A stretch of DNA of 64,000 nt, from contig NC_134458.1 in the NCBI RefSeq assembly GCF_047948215.1, forward strand, positions 135,163,571 to 135,227,570. Direction: 5' to 3'. This document shows positions 1-12,752 of this stretch, piece by piece; position 1 is the first letter of the stretch; each line of letters opens with the position of its first letter. Origin of the DNA: Lycorma delicatula. Its lineage: Eukaryota > Arthropoda > Insecta > Hemiptera > Fulgoridae. The notes beneath the pieces were generated by a model, which saw only the letters and a list, made by a program, of their open reading frames with translations, did no database searches and was not told the origin of the DNA. Both the position numbers and the translations under genes were made by a program.

Positions 1-3000
1 GAGGGCGTGTGATTGTCAGAATGGCCGTGTCGGAGAATAAAGTACAGTGGAGTATCTTCCGACAAAACGATGAGAATATTCTTTAGAATATCTGTATTTT
101 TAGTAGTTTTAAGAAATGTACTATTACTTGTAATGTTTTGTAAAATAAGGTTTAAATTGTTTTATTGCGGTAGGCTTAGGCCTAGGTAGGCACATGGTTG
201 TCAACGTAGTCGGGATCCCAGGACGATAGGGGTATCATAAAATTAATAAGGAAAAGGAAATATGCAGTAGGTATATTATTTGAGAATATTGAGAAAAGGT
301 AGTCTTGCTTTGGAACCCAGATCGAACGGACGTCCTGGTGGTCGCGAATTCGTTGTTTCCCTGAGCCTCGGTCTATCGCAGGTTGTTTTAGTATTGTTTG
401 AGTTCTAAATTAAATTAATCTTATATTATGATTCGTGTACTGCTGAGTTATTGATGGGTGATAGTTATCATTTGTAATTGTTTCATTGTACGAGTTGTCT
501 ACTCATTTTTATTGGTTGAGCTTTATTATAGTCTTATATATTCTCCACTTGTAATAATAAAAGTGAGTGAAACACAAAACGTTGAATCCCTGACAAATCT
601 CCTCGCCTCTCCGACATATATATATATACATAAGAAAACCATAATTTAAGTAAATGTATTTTCAAAACGTAAAGAAAATTCATTTTCACTCCCCACTGCC
701 ACCATGCGACCGAAAGTAATACCGCACTTTTCTTCAAAAAGTCGGTAAAAAAAGTTATTTTTGATTATATTTTTTCTTATGGAAGATAATAAAATTATAT
801 ATATTCTAAAAAAAAAAAAATATTTGTTCTGATAAATAATGTCTAATATAATATTATTTTCAGACAAAGAGATCCGAAGTTTGACCAAACGACTATTTAC
901 CCATACATTTTTATCTATATCTATTTGTAAAAATCTAACATCTATTTAAAAAGAGCGCTATATCAATGCTGGAGACTGACAAAATGCAGCCAACCAATAA
1001 AAATTTAAGGTAATGTTATTGACCGTGATTATTTATTAGATTAGAATTTTCAGCAAATTTGAAGTTGGATCAAGTGAGTCAATCTTAAGATTTTTTCTTT
1101 GTAACTTTTATAAATATAAAATACATATGATTGTATTTCATAAGGAAACTGATAAAATATTATAAATTAAAATAAACTGTCAGCTTTATTTTATTAGTGA
1201 TTTGGATGAGAACATACAGAACGGGATGAAGTGAAATATTTGATGATATACTTTAGACAATAGGTGATTTGCCTCAAAAGTATTAATTTCTGTATTATGA
1301 GTTTTTCTTCGTTATATTTTATGTTGGATGATTACATTTTTATTGTCTGGAATTTGGTAGAACGCAACACATAAGAACGTTTTTAATAAATTTGTATTAA
1401 AATATGTTATGAAATTATGAGATCTGAAAATTAAAATTTATCTAATAATACATAATTTTACCACCCACTGTCGCACCAGCGCACGTCTCACAACTTCCTA
1501 CAAGATTTTCTATTTAAATCAAAAATTTAGCAAATAAAAAAATATTTCTATGAAATAAGATGTAAGCACGATGTAAATAGTGTTTTATTATTAAAAATTT
1601 AATTTTTTATTGTATACTTATTTTTTTGTTTTTTAATGTAATTTAAAATAAGTTTAACATCAATTGGTGTTACACGCTGACGTAGAGTTTTTAAAAACGC
1701 AAAATTTCTGTAAGAGACTGTACTTACACAATATGTAAACTACATTCTCTAGATAACCAGACAGAATCAAATGGTGCAATGTGATTCGCTTGGGATAATA
1801 GATAAATAAACAATACTTGAAGCAATTAGAACAATTTTAACTTCTTCACATCCGTTTTCATCTTTCAATATATGAGGTATAATTAAAAGTCTATTCTTTT
1901 TTAAATGTATAAAAAATAAATTAAAAGTGCAAATTACTTTTCACACGCTCATATATCACAAAGTGTCACCAATTAAATTAAAGATAAACATAATACAGTT
2001 CTCATGGACTGAAATTCTACAACCACTATTAACTTATTTTGTTTGTCTTGTAACATTTCCCTCGTAATTAAAACAAAAATTACAACATAAGAGTTAATGT
2101 TCTATAATTAGTGCTAATATATCTCAAATAAAATGTTATTATCACTTTCCATTTCATTTTAAGAATAAAAATTCTTTTCTGTGTTTTGAAACACATTCGT
2201 AAAATATGCTTTTAAAAATATTTATTTCACTTTTTAACCTTCATATTATTCTTTAATAAATTTATTACTCAGTCAAAAATACAAAAAAAAAAAAAAAAAA
2301 ATTATAATGTTACCAAAAATCTAAAACCAGACGAGCATTTCAGTTATTAAAACGTTTATCATTAATAAAAACGGAAAAGTTTTATCACAAATTAATATTT
2401 TTAAATTCCAGAAATATATATTTGACATTTAAAATCATCTTTTATAGCTCTTTTTATCTACTGTTGATGATGAATTTAACATTAGAAATGCATAACTGAT
2501 TTTAGATTTTTTAACACTCAACTCTTTTTGATTATATCTCAATAATCGTTCTGGTGGTTCATTATCTGTATGTAGAAAAAAAAAATAAATAAATAAAAAC
2601 AGAGGAAATAGGTTAGTAGATTTAAAAAAAAAAATTAGAAATTATTTGAATAACTATTTGCATTTTAACGCAGCATTAGAATAGGAAGTAATTTAAATGC
2701 AGTCCGAATAAAAAAAAAACTAAGTATTACAAACAAAAATTAGGCTATACACGATGCGTATATTAAACATTTTTACTGGCAAATAAGATAGTATAAAAAA
2801 GTAATAAGATTTTAAATATAAATTAAAATAAAAAAAAGAAAGAATGAGGTAATATAAACATTTCTGCTGGTACCATCACGACTTATAAAATTGAAATAAC
2901 TACAAATAATGATTATTTAAATGAAGTAATTAGAAAATAAAAAAATTAGTTGCAATTTGTTTTTTATTAAAAAACTATTTTCGGTAGTTCTGACGCTATT

Positions 3001-3719
3001 TGGCTTCGGAAGAATTAATTTTTTATTTATTACAGAAGTGAGTTTTATAATTAACTGGGTTAATTATGTCCACCAGCAAATAAAAATGATTTAACCTAGT
3101 TATTTTTACATTTAGAGTAAGATATGAAATCATTATGTTTTTTTTTTTTTTTAGAAGGCATAGAAACTATTAGTCAACCATTATATATCATTGTATGTAA
3201 AATAATTTTTCAAAAAAAAAAAAAACTGTATTTAGTTAAAGTACTTAGAGAAAGATATATATATTAATAAAATTATGCATATACATTGTTTTAAAATTTG
3301 ATAAAACGTTTTTAGAGATATAATTTTAGGGCAATAATGAAAAAGATAAAGAGAAAACTAGAACTTTCATTTAGATATGAAATGAAACTTCGTTTCATTT
3401 TTTTATGTTTTGGTTTAATTTGAAGTGTTGCATTCTATAAAACAATAAACTGAATACGGCGCCAATAAAAAAACTTTTTATGTAATAGTAAATTACATTT
3501 TAATAAAGTTTCCTAAGAATGGTCCAATATCTTAAATTTTTAAATTAACCAAATAAACAACAATTGAAAATTAATTACTTATTGTAACAAATAAATTATG
3601 AATTATAATATGTAACATTTTAATCAATAATGAACAAACTACGTAGTTAGATATAGAAACAAGAGTAAGATTCTATCAACCCACAACGCTGTATATTAGC
3701 TCATGAATACTGTAAAAAT
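1..3719. other. AT-rich non-coding stretch, no gene seen
   Basis: No recognisable gene or transposon protein is visible. The first 450 bases are somewhat richer in G and C than what follows (notably about 160-240 and 300-390), and could be the edge of an exon, a UTR or an old repeat lying to the left of the window. Nothing there matches a family I know. The rest is AT-rich with many poly-A and poly-T runs (for example near 2281-2300 and 3138-3152). Confidence 0.5.
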
Positions 3720-3879
3720 AACACAAAATGAGGAGACTGTAGAGATAATGGATCGTTTTGGACGAAGGAAAATACACTAAATAAGATAACAAGTGCTTTA
3801 GGAAATGATGAAATAATGAACCCATGATTTCAAAGTGGTAAGGACAAGTGAAGAAAGAATTATTAAAGAAAAAAATTAC

Positions 3880-4399
3880 AATAATTTTGGGATTATGGTG
3901 AGAAAGGACTAGAAGAGCGCAATGAAAATAGAACGATGGATAACAAAGAATAAGGAAGCCTTCAGTAAGAAGAGGGAATTACACTGTAGTAAAATTCTGA
4001 ACTAAGAGTTGAGGAAGAGGTTAGTCAACTGTTATGTATGGAGTGTCTTATTATTTGGAAGTGAAGCATGGATGATGAGGAAGTGGGAGAGGGACAGATT
4101 GTGTGGATGAGGAGAAGGTGGTGAAGTAAGATGGACGAATAAAGAGAGGAATGGGGAATAATAAACTAATCCTGTTTATGAAAGAACACTTTTGCGGGAA
4201 GTACGCAAAAGAAAAGGAAACTGGTTAGGTCATGTAGTTAAGGGAAGTGGAATCTTGACAAGTGCATTGAAAGGGTCATTAAAAGGAGAAAGGAAACTAG
4301 GAAGAAGAAGGATAAAAATAATAGATGAGTAGAAGATTGGAAACTACAAGGGGACAAAGGAGAAGGCTTGGAACAGAAACGGATAGAGACAGCGGTGGC
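3880..4399 (+). pseudogene. Degenerate RTE-clade LINE, C-terminal part of ORF2
   Basis: The plus-strand translation, read across stops and frameshifts, resembles the region after the reverse transcriptase palm in RTE/BovB-like elements: a segment like KEAFSKKREL, then ELRKRLVNCYVWSVLLFGSEAWMM, and further on a GNWLGHV motif and a Gly/Arg-rich GRRRIK segment. This order (thumb, then the WSV.L.GSE.W box, then NW.GH, then a basic tail) is typical of the RTE C-terminus and is also seen in the better copy at 16230-18575. The fragment is heavily mutated, lacks the YADD/FADD palm and has no endonuclease. Its right end abuts a SINE in opposite orientation. Confidence 0.6.
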
Positions 4400-4407
4400 T
4401 AAGTGAC

Positions 4408-4555
4408 ACTTTTTTTAGTCTACGGAACCACCTTTAGATATTGCTTCAGAGGATGTGATAAATAAAATAATTCTGTATCGTGTGAAAATGCCATACCTGA
4501 CCGAGATTCGAACCCGGGTTTTCAGGTTGAAAGGCCGAGACGCTACAACTGGCGT
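4408..4555 (-). mobile_element. tRNA-derived SINE, family S1, tail A (copy S1a)
   Basis: Read on the minus strand it has a shortened tRNA-like head (TAGCGTCTCGGCC), a B-box-like GGGTTCGAATC, a GGTATGGCATTTT linker and a 3' tail ending in GGTGGTTCCGTAGAC followed by an A-rich run. The tail matches the copy at 5619-5777. The A-box region looks deleted compared with that copy. The 8-base sequence TAAGTGAC is present on both sides (4400-4407 and 4556-4563), a probable target-site duplication. It sits at the end of a degenerate RTE piece. Confidence 0.75.
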
Positions 4556-4599
4556 TAAGTGACCTACCGCCAGGCGGAATACCAAACGATGATAATTTC

Positions 4600-4870
4600 A
4601 AAACAACAAGACATTATGACAGAAGGTAGTATGAAAATGATTGAAAACAAAAAGTGACGAAATAAGGAAACAATAATGTAATTTACGTCTACTAAAAGAA
4701 AGAAAACTGAAGAAGCTAAAAAAATGTACGTATAATACCTACTTAGGAAGCATATTGGTAGAATATTATAAAAGTGAAATTGAAATTAAAACCAAAACAG
4801 GAATGGCTAAACAAGTATTTATTAATTATTTAATAATAATGTAACGTAGAGATATTTTTGAAGAAGGGTT
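4600..4870 (+). pseudogene. Degenerate RTE-clade LINE, end of palm and thumb
   Basis: On the plus strand a segment reads approximately YLGSILVEYYKSEIEIKT followed by KTGMAKQVF. This resembles the RTE block YLGS..T.DG....EIK.RI..AK.AF that follows the catalytic palm, also seen around 18000-18090 in the better copy. Several stops and frameshifts interrupt it. It lies to the right of a SINE whose other flank holds an RTE C-terminus, so the two RTE pieces cannot be one element merely split by the SINE: their order is wrong. They are more likely separate insertions or a rearrangement. Confidence 0.45.
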
Positions 4871-5618
4871 CTGTGATGTGTTTAGCAATAAAATTTGAAC
4901 AATAAGAAAAAAGACTTTGAAATGAGAGCATGGAAGAAATTGAAGAAAATCAAGTTGACAGACAATAAAGAATGAAGAAATAGAAACGAGTAAATGAGAA
5001 GCTTAATCTGAAATATTTAAAACAGAAAAGCCTAATATAAAAAGTTTCAAATATTATAAACGTTTTATTGGCTGAGATAAATAATGAGAAGAGAGGGCTT
5101 AATTAAAATCGTACTACCTGTTAAGGATTTATAAATAAAGAAACGAAGAGAAGACGAGAAAATAATCAAAGGAAATATGAGCTCATAAGAGTTCCTTGAT
5201 TTCCAATCAAAGGACCAATTTTGGGTAAAAACAATAAAAACTTACAGTAAAAAAGAAATCAGAAATAATTTGTTTTTTTTTTTACTTTCTATATTTATGA
5301 ATCCATGAGATTAAAGTCTGAAACCTAGTAATTATTTAAACTTTCTTCTTTATCTGTATACCATTGTAAAAATGTAGCATCTGTACAAAAAAAAAGTTAT
5401 TGAAATCTATGATGATTAGAAAATTACAAAATTTAGATTTTAATGCTTTCCGTCAACTATATGGAAAAAATGGGTATTTATGGGTAATTTTTTTATGTTT
5501 AATTATATTTTTATTGATTTTTCGGAAGATTTTTAACCGAAAAATAGGAAATGCTATATTAACCAGACATCGTACATGTGATGGAGCGAAAGACCTGTCT
5601 TAGGGCAGATAATTAATT
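4871..5618. other. A-rich non-coding stretch
   Basis: Purine-rich DNA with many AAAGA-type runs. A short open frame at 5400-5603 encodes a hydrophobic stretch, but it has no recognisable domain, and I do not regard it as a gene. Confidence 0.4.
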
Positions 5619-5777
5619 GCCAGCCTCCCTGGCGCGAGTGGTAGCGTCTCGGCCTTTCATCCGAAGGTCCCGGGTTCGAATCCCGGTCAGTTATGGCATT
5701 TTTAATGCTACAAAAATTGTCATTCATCTCATCCTCTGTAGTAATACCTAACGGCGGTCCCGGAGGTTAAAAAAAAA
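5619..5777 (+). mobile_element. tRNA-derived SINE, family S1, tail A (best copy S1b)
   Basis: Starts GCCAGCCTCC. It has an A-box-like TGGCGCGAGTGG (5630-5641) and a near-consensus B box inside GGGTTCGAATCCCGG (5672-5686), which would form an internal RNA polymerase III promoter. After the tRNA-like head comes a linker (TATGGCATTTTTAATG), then a unique tail with CATCCTCTGTAGTAATACC and GGTCCCGGAGGTT, then an A run. The same tail ends the unrelated-headed SINE at 45449-45735. This is a retroposon and not a working tRNA: the 5' half does not fold into a full cloverleaf and non-tRNA sequence follows. Confidence 0.85.
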
Positions 5778-7897
5778 GAGAGAAGGCGGATAAAATGATA
5801 TAATTCTGATATATTTTGTTGCATTTTAGTAAAATTTATAATAAAAAGTACCACTATAATCTGTCATACTTATGAACATCAGTTGAAAACTACTGGGAAA
5901 ATTGAATTCTCCATCCTGAATTACTTTATTACTGTATTTATCTTATCAGAACCACGTATCACATAAGTGAAAATTATAAAATAAAATTTAATAAGTTATT
6001 TTTTTTTAACTAAAAATATTTAGTTTTAAAAGGTACACCTTTTAAAAAAATAGTTATTTAACACTTTATATCTGTTGACAAAAATAAAAAAACATTTTTT
6101 CCCAATTATTACTTTACTTTGTTTTAGAATCGCGAAGTCAAGCAAATTTCGGCATATATCAACATATTTTAGTTGAAAATATTATTAAATAATCAACCTT
6201 ATAATGCAAGGAGTTCAAGAATTTCAAAGATTTAATAAAAATTGTAATTTCCTTTTTCGTAATACAGCAAAATGAATGCTAATCATGACTGAAAGTTTCG
6301 TTGAAATACAATGAATTTTTAGTAGTCAACTACATCATTTTTATGTACTGTTTAAAAAAAAAACTTAAGAAATTTAAGTGGAAATGAATTTTCCATAATA
6401 AAATTCGTAACATTGAGAAAGTGATAAAGAAAGTGATTAATTTTTACAAGAGAATAGTGGATACAAATATCTGACGTATAGTCCGCTTACATGGCGAACA
6501 CGTAAATAATCTTTTGTTTAGTTTTCAGATAAAATTTATTGTTTTAAATTATGTTTAATTACTTTAACTAATCACTAACTATACACGTAACAAATAAATT
6601 AGCATAAAACGTTATATAACCTTCAGTAAATTCATTATAACTCTTGTTCGTATTTATAAATATAAGCATTGAAATAAAATATTTTAATGCATATAATTAT
6701 AATTATTCGCAATTTCATAAAAATGCAGTAGATTTATTTCTGTTAAACTTTAAAATATTTAACGGAAAAAAATCAGTAGGTTGTAAATACTAACAATTCA
6801 GCACCCCCGTTCTAAATCACGACTATGATGTTTGAATGTATTCTCTATTACTATATCAAAAATTTATTTTATTCCCTTCATTCAACTAAAGGAGTTGAAA
6901 ATTTCAGATTGTGGATACTGGATGAGATCGTGATGCTTTCGCTAACTGCTTTCGATGTTAATACGCATTTTTTGACTTCAAAAACATAACTGTTCATATT
7001 GTTTATTTGTTGTGGTTTTTACGTTTTATATTTCTTTCATATAAAATTAGATAGCCCCGTTTAGCGACTCAAGGCAGTTTTTTTTACTCCCGTTAAACAA
7101 TTTAGCATTCATATCATAATTTTGAATAGTAACATACTTTTGCCAGACGACTTCGACGATGTTTATAGTGGATAGTTTATTATTATTTTATCTGAATTAA
7201 ATTTGTTTCTTTATGTCGTTATTCTATAACCGTCACTATTTTGTAAATTCTTTGTGAAATATATGCATTTCATTATTATTAATGTATTTCAATATTTTTT
7301 ATTTAACATAAAGAAAAATCATTATATAGTCACTAAAAGAGTTCTTTTTACATTAAATAATTTTTACGTTAAATAATCTAGTTTTCGAGTATTTTATAAC
7401 AATGATGATTGGAAATAATTGCAAGGGCGTGACACATTAGATATTTATCTTGATATGATAAAACGGTCATAATCATGCTAATAAGTTTAAGTTTTCTAAA
7501 AAATCACCCTTTTTATTTCAAAACTGAATAGGGAAAATAAAAGTCAAAGTTAAACAAACGTATTCTAAAACTTTAACTACCATAACTATTTATTAATGGA
7601 AAAAACTACAAAAAAAGCTATCAATTTAAAATAGCAAATTTTAAAATTTTTTGTATGAAGTAATAAATTTATATAATAATGTCTCAATGAGATTTGGTTT
7701 TCCATTAAAAAAGTTGAATCCTTTTAAAATGAACAAATTATTACAATTGTGCTAATCTTTGGATGTTGAACTAGTACAACAAAACTATGTACTGGTACTG
7801 GTAAGGACAGAAAAAATCCATTAAGCAACTAAATGAGCTTCAACATTTCTGTTTGGCAAAAATGTGAGCAAACCCATTTTTCTCTGTAATTTTCATA
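5778..7897. other. AT-rich non-coding stretch, nothing recognised
   Basis: No transposon protein, SINE head or RNA gene was seen. Homopolymer runs are common. Confidence 0.4.
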
Positions 7898-8064
7898 TAT
7901 TTATTTATTTATTTATTTGTACAGTAACAACAGGGTTACGCCCACTTACAGTTACCGATGGAAGATAGTGAATTTTGCGTGTGAAAAATGCCATGCCTGT
8001 CCGGGATTCGAACACAGGATCTCTATATGAAAGGCGAGACCCTACCACTCCGCCACAGAGATTG
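7898..8064 (-). mobile_element. tRNA-derived SINE, family S1, alternative tail (copy S1c)
   Basis: On the minus strand the head begins CAATCTCTGTGGCGGAG, with an A-box-like TGGCGGAGTGG and a B-box-like TGTTCGAATCC, followed by the family linker GGCATGGCATTTTTCACACG. The 3' part differs from the copies at 4.4 and 5.6 kb. It runs through GGTAACTGTAAGTGGGCG and ends in an (AAAT)n tail, seen on the plus strand as TTTA repeats at 7898-7917. The head is shared with the copy at 28082-28236. Confidence 0.8.
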
Positions 8065-10849
8065 ACTGTATAAAAATGTTCTATGTCATCCATATTACAG
8101 CCTAAAATAATACTATTCTGCTTGTTATGGTGAGATGAAATATCCTGTGTTAATTTGTTGGTGCACTTCCAATTGAAAACATCAGGAAAATGACCTTAGT
8201 TCTTTACATAACTGGTCTTTCTCACATCCAATAAAAAAAAGTACTGGAATATATCTCATACTATTTGGAAACTAGTACAACACGATACGTTTTTTCTTTT
8301 TAATTTTATTAGCAGGAACTGATATAATGGTAAAATACTACAAAAAAAATAATAAACGGTACGATCATTATGTTTTTCAATATAATAACTAGTCGTTCAG
8401 ATAAAAATTTTTTCTAAGAGTTTACTTCCTTCCGATGTTTCAGAGATAAATTTACAAAATTAAATTTAAATCCGAAGAGTTGTTCTAACGTTGTCATCCG
8501 ACAAAAAAAAAACACGCAAAGTTTAAACTCCTTTTTAATTTAGGGAACTTGCTTCACACGGTTTATAACCTAGAAAAGATTTACATTCGTTAAAAAAAAA
8601 CAAAAAAAACAATTACATATAAATGTAACTGCTAGTATGTTAAAAAGAAATCGACAATAAAATATCCATTTTTAAAAGAAAACTTGTAACAGATTATACA
8701 TGTGATATTTTACAATTTATTCAAAAGTAGATTAGAAAGTTAAAAACAGTTAAAACTCTATTGTTCTGAGACGATTTGTTATTTTTAATTCAAAAATAAA
8801 GAAATGGACGACAAAGAAAATGAAATAAGTCTGTGATTATGATTACAAAACTAATAAATATAACTTGTACATATACAGTAAAGCACGATAATAAATTGTA
8901 GCTGCAACTACAGAGAAGAGATATTAACTTATAAAAGAAGTGAGAGATATTCTAAATTACAAAAGAAAAAACCTTGTACAATATTACATACAAATATAAT
9001 ATAATACCTATGAACTTCGAAATATATATATTATAAATACTCGTAATAATAAAGAAATAATGCCATAATAAAATGTAAGTAAAATTTACATACATATAAT
9101 TATAATATTAATAAAAAAAACTCTTGCCCAGTTCTGTGCAAGAAGATCGACTTTTCGTTTCCGACGCCCTAACATTTTTCATAAAAAAGCACAGATTTTC
9201 AGAGTATAACGCATTACATTCGATTAACGAGTGGACCCTACACATAAGCATCACGTTTCAACTAGCTCACTGCTGCAACTCACTACATGAGCGCATATGA
9301 AAAATACACCAACACAAAGTCAACATAACTTCAAATTAAGGTTATGTTGTCTGTTGTCGACCTTAAGTTGAGAGTAACTCAAAAACGACTCAACCAATCT
9401 TCATTGAATTTTCACATGCACAACTTCAGATACACTACTACAGCATATATAAATTTTTTAATCAAACTGATCTAGTGATTTTGGAGATTTTCGAGCTAAA
9501 AACTTTAGACACACATACTTATGTAGAGGTAATTAACCTTTCACAGGCAATTTTGATTTGTGTTACTCATAAGTATCTAATATACCTATCTGAACTTGAT
9601 ATCCATTTATTTCAGTTTGGACAAAATGGGTTTGGACAGTTATCAGTACTGAATCATTACCACCAACTGCTACGACAGCGGTGACATCTGCAAAAGTTCA
9701 CGACTGAATTGATGTTAAATAAATTAGTTACGAAATCGTTACATTTAACTTGAAAGATTCCAAACGTAATTTCATGACTGCATAAAATACATGGGATAGT
9801 CTACATTTGAGTTTGTAACTAAGAGCAACGGCACGTTGGTCTCAGTTGGTCTGGTATAGACCTTATAAAAAGCCTAATTACGTAAAGGAACGAGATGTTT
9901 TCGCAAGATATTTCGGTATGTCCATTCGTGCTTCGATCTGTATTATGTATGGATGACTTCAACTGATAAAAATGAATCTTTAATTAGTTTATATCACAAG
10001 GGCTTATTCTAATTTCTTGTCAGAACTTGATAATGGTTAATTAAGATTTATCATTAGAACCAGAAAGTAAGTTACACAAGCATGCTTAAGTTTCAGTAAT
10101 GAGTTAAAACCAGATACAAATATTGGCTTTTATATGATTGGCTGAAAATCTGTACTCTGACCGTGAGTAATATTATTAATAGGACTTAATCAGGCATAAT
10201 ATTTTTCGCACGCTAAAAAATTTATTATCATCCATCAAATAAACTGTTATTGGGCATAAGCTATTGTTGATATTACAAATGAATAAATAAATAAAAATAA
10301 AATACCGAAATGAGAAAAAAAATAGGTTGATTGTCGATTTTTTTTCTTTAACATCGTGAATTTCTGAATTATTATTATTAACACGAGACGTTTGCTTTTT
10401 AACAGTTGGAATAGAGTCACTTTGATATTTAATCTCACACAGAGAAGAAGAATGAGATATTGGATACCTGAAATTTTGTTTTGAAAGATGTTTTTAACAT
10501 TTCTGATAATACATCTTCTTCTTCTTTACCCATTGACAGCATATTTTGAGCATACAAAATCATCAAGGTTAGCATTAAATAACAGATGAAACGCTTTTTA
10601 TTAAACTCAAGGGGAAAACACAGTTTTAAAAATATAATTTAAGTAATGGATAACCAGATTAAAGCAAAACATAAGGGAACAATGGATGCCTTACGGGTAT
10701 CTGGATAACGTTATGAGAAATAGATTGTATTTCTTTTGTTTGGATCGTAACACTGAACCAGGAACACGAACTTTAAGATAAGAATATCTAATTAGAAAGC
10801 TCGAATATGGATATTGAAAAGAATAAAGAAATATGGATAAATAATGTGA
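8065..10849. other. AT-rich non-coding stretch
   Basis: Mostly AT-rich filler. At 9120-9960 the composition is more balanced, and phrases such as AACTCAAAAACGACTCAACC look like the tail of an old dispersed repeat, but I cannot assign a family. A 9-bp inverted repeat (CAACATAAC ... GTTATGTTG) lies near 9333-9361. No gene was seen. Confidence 0.4.
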
Positions 10850-10995
10850 GAAATGAAGTAACGGGATGAGGGTTAAAAAGATTTCTATTGGAAGGTATAG
10901 TGAAAGGAAGAACGGGCAAGCAAAAATATTGACAGAATTGATCGGATGAGAAGTTGGCTAAATGCTGAGAGATACAAAGCGGCAAAATCCTCATA
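10850..10995 (+). pseudogene. Possible LINE ORF2 C-terminal remnant
   Basis: A plus-strand translation reads roughly FLLEGIVKGRTGKQKY, then (after a frame change) IDRIDRMRSWLNAERYKAAK. This resembles the extreme C-terminus of RTE-type and related LINE ORF2 proteins, where a basic G.R.G..R.K block precedes a short helix and the tail. It is short, broken and diverged, so the assignment is tentative. Confidence 0.35.
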
Positions 10996-12752
10996 ATTAT
11001 ATGCTATAAAGGTATGAAAATAAAAATTAAACAAAAATTCAATCTTTTTTTTTTCTTCAGATAATAATTAATTGTGTTGGAAGAATCCAGAATGAGAAAA
11101 ATTAATTTTTAAATGTAGACGAATATGGTATTTACTACTTCGTTGCTAGGCGGTTGACGGTTACGTTTACACCGAAGGTTACGAGCCCAATTTTCGGTTA
11201 GGTAATGGAAAAATTTATTACGATTCAACTCCCAATTTAGTTGTTAGCAAACTTAGCATTTATTACGAGTCAAAACAAAATATATGGTATTATTTTCAAA
11301 ATATCTTTGAAAATAATTAATTTTTTTTGGAATCTTTGTTACAACGAAAACAGAACTTTGTAACTGGTTAATTACCAGTTAATTTTTATTTTAATTTTAC
11401 AAAGTATGTAAATTAAAAAATAACTAAATAAAAAACATATGATGATTAATTAAAGCAAATAAAAGATAAATTTCAGTTATAATGTAAATATCATTCGAGT
11501 TGGCTTCTTATATTGTTTAACATTTAATACTTCTTTAATTTTAATGTAGAACATTTAAAATTATTAAAACCTGTTCCTTAAAAAATCTTCATTCCTTATA
11601 AGGGAAAAAATACATCGATGTTGATATAATAAAAATAATATTTAAAGACCAGTAGACACCTATGTTAAACTTACATTAAAAAAAAAATCAACACTGTCAA
11701 AACATTTTTCATTATTTAGCAAAATAACTGTTATGAAGAAGAAGAAAATAAATGTATTCAGAATTTAAACTGGAATTATTTAATTTAAAAAAAGGAAAAA
11801 AAGAAAAAAATATTTATAAAAATAAAAGAATATATAAATAGTCTCATTTGGATTGCAAATATAATTTTAATTTACAAGAGATAAATATTAAAAATTAATA
11901 CTGCAAAAAAAACCCATTGCTGACAAATATTTCTCTTTAATATTGGATAATTAAAGAGCGTGCGGTAAAAATTTTTAATATATATATTTTTTTCTATTTT
12001 TAAAAATTTATTTAAACTTATAAACTTTATATAATTATATAAATTATAAAATTTATATTATATATATATTTATATAGCTATGACAACCCCGGTAACGTAA
12101 GAATTCCAACGCGTGGTCATACATCTAAATCAGGTCAGCCGTTTAGCTGCTACGATGAAACATACATACATACATACACCCTAAATACATTACTCTTCTT
12201 TTTGGGCAGTAGTGTAATGTAATAGTAAGTCCATTTGTTTTTTTCTTACCAACTTTTATAGTGTTTGACTGTTATATTGACCACTTATTCTTTTTGTTCT
12301 GTTCATTATTTGTTGATCTATTGTATTTTGTTACGGACTTGTGTGGATTTTTATTTATGTTTTATTCGTTGTACTTTTAATTATATTTTGATTTGTTCAA
12401 ACTTTTATTGCATTGCCTTAGGAGGTATCACTGGATACCTTTTTTCCCCTCGTCATTATTGCTTTATACGATTTATTTTCAGTTACGTTATTTGGGAAAC
12501 TGATTGTAAGTAAAACAATATAACAAAAAAAATAATAAATAAAATTTTTATAGCACAGATCATGCATAAGTTCTCCATCGGTAACAAAGAATTTCCTTTT
12601 TACTGCTTGACGTTTTCATGTCACTCGAAAATAATATTATAAAAAACCAATTAAAAAATTCTACATCTATGAATTTTGCTTCGCACAAAGAACTGGAAAG
12701 AAGTTTAGGGCATGCTTTACAAATAAAAATAATGAAAAAAGTCTATATAAAA
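10996..12752. other. AT-rich non-coding stretch with CATA microsatellite
   Basis: A segment around 12080-12180 (TGACAACCCCGGTAACG, then GTTTAGCTGCTACGATG, then CATA repeats at 12161-12178) has the look of the 3' end of an old dispersed repeat. The rest is AT-rich with no gene. Confidence 0.4.

Noticed and set aside
5400..5603. Short frame with a hydrophobic segment
   Set aside because: No conserved domain, no start context or neighbour to support a gene; expected in AT-rich DNA.
5619..5691. Possible tRNA gene (GGTTCGAATCC box)
   Set aside because: The arms do not complete a cloverleaf, the same unit recurs with poly-A tails, and the following tail is shared with another SINE.
9475..9684. 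69-residue frame in a more balanced segment
   Set aside because: No motif. The surroundings look like old repeat DNA.
12265..12513. 82-residue hydrophobic, Cys-rich frame
   Set aside because: T-rich DNA encodes such frames by chance. No repeat or homology is seen.
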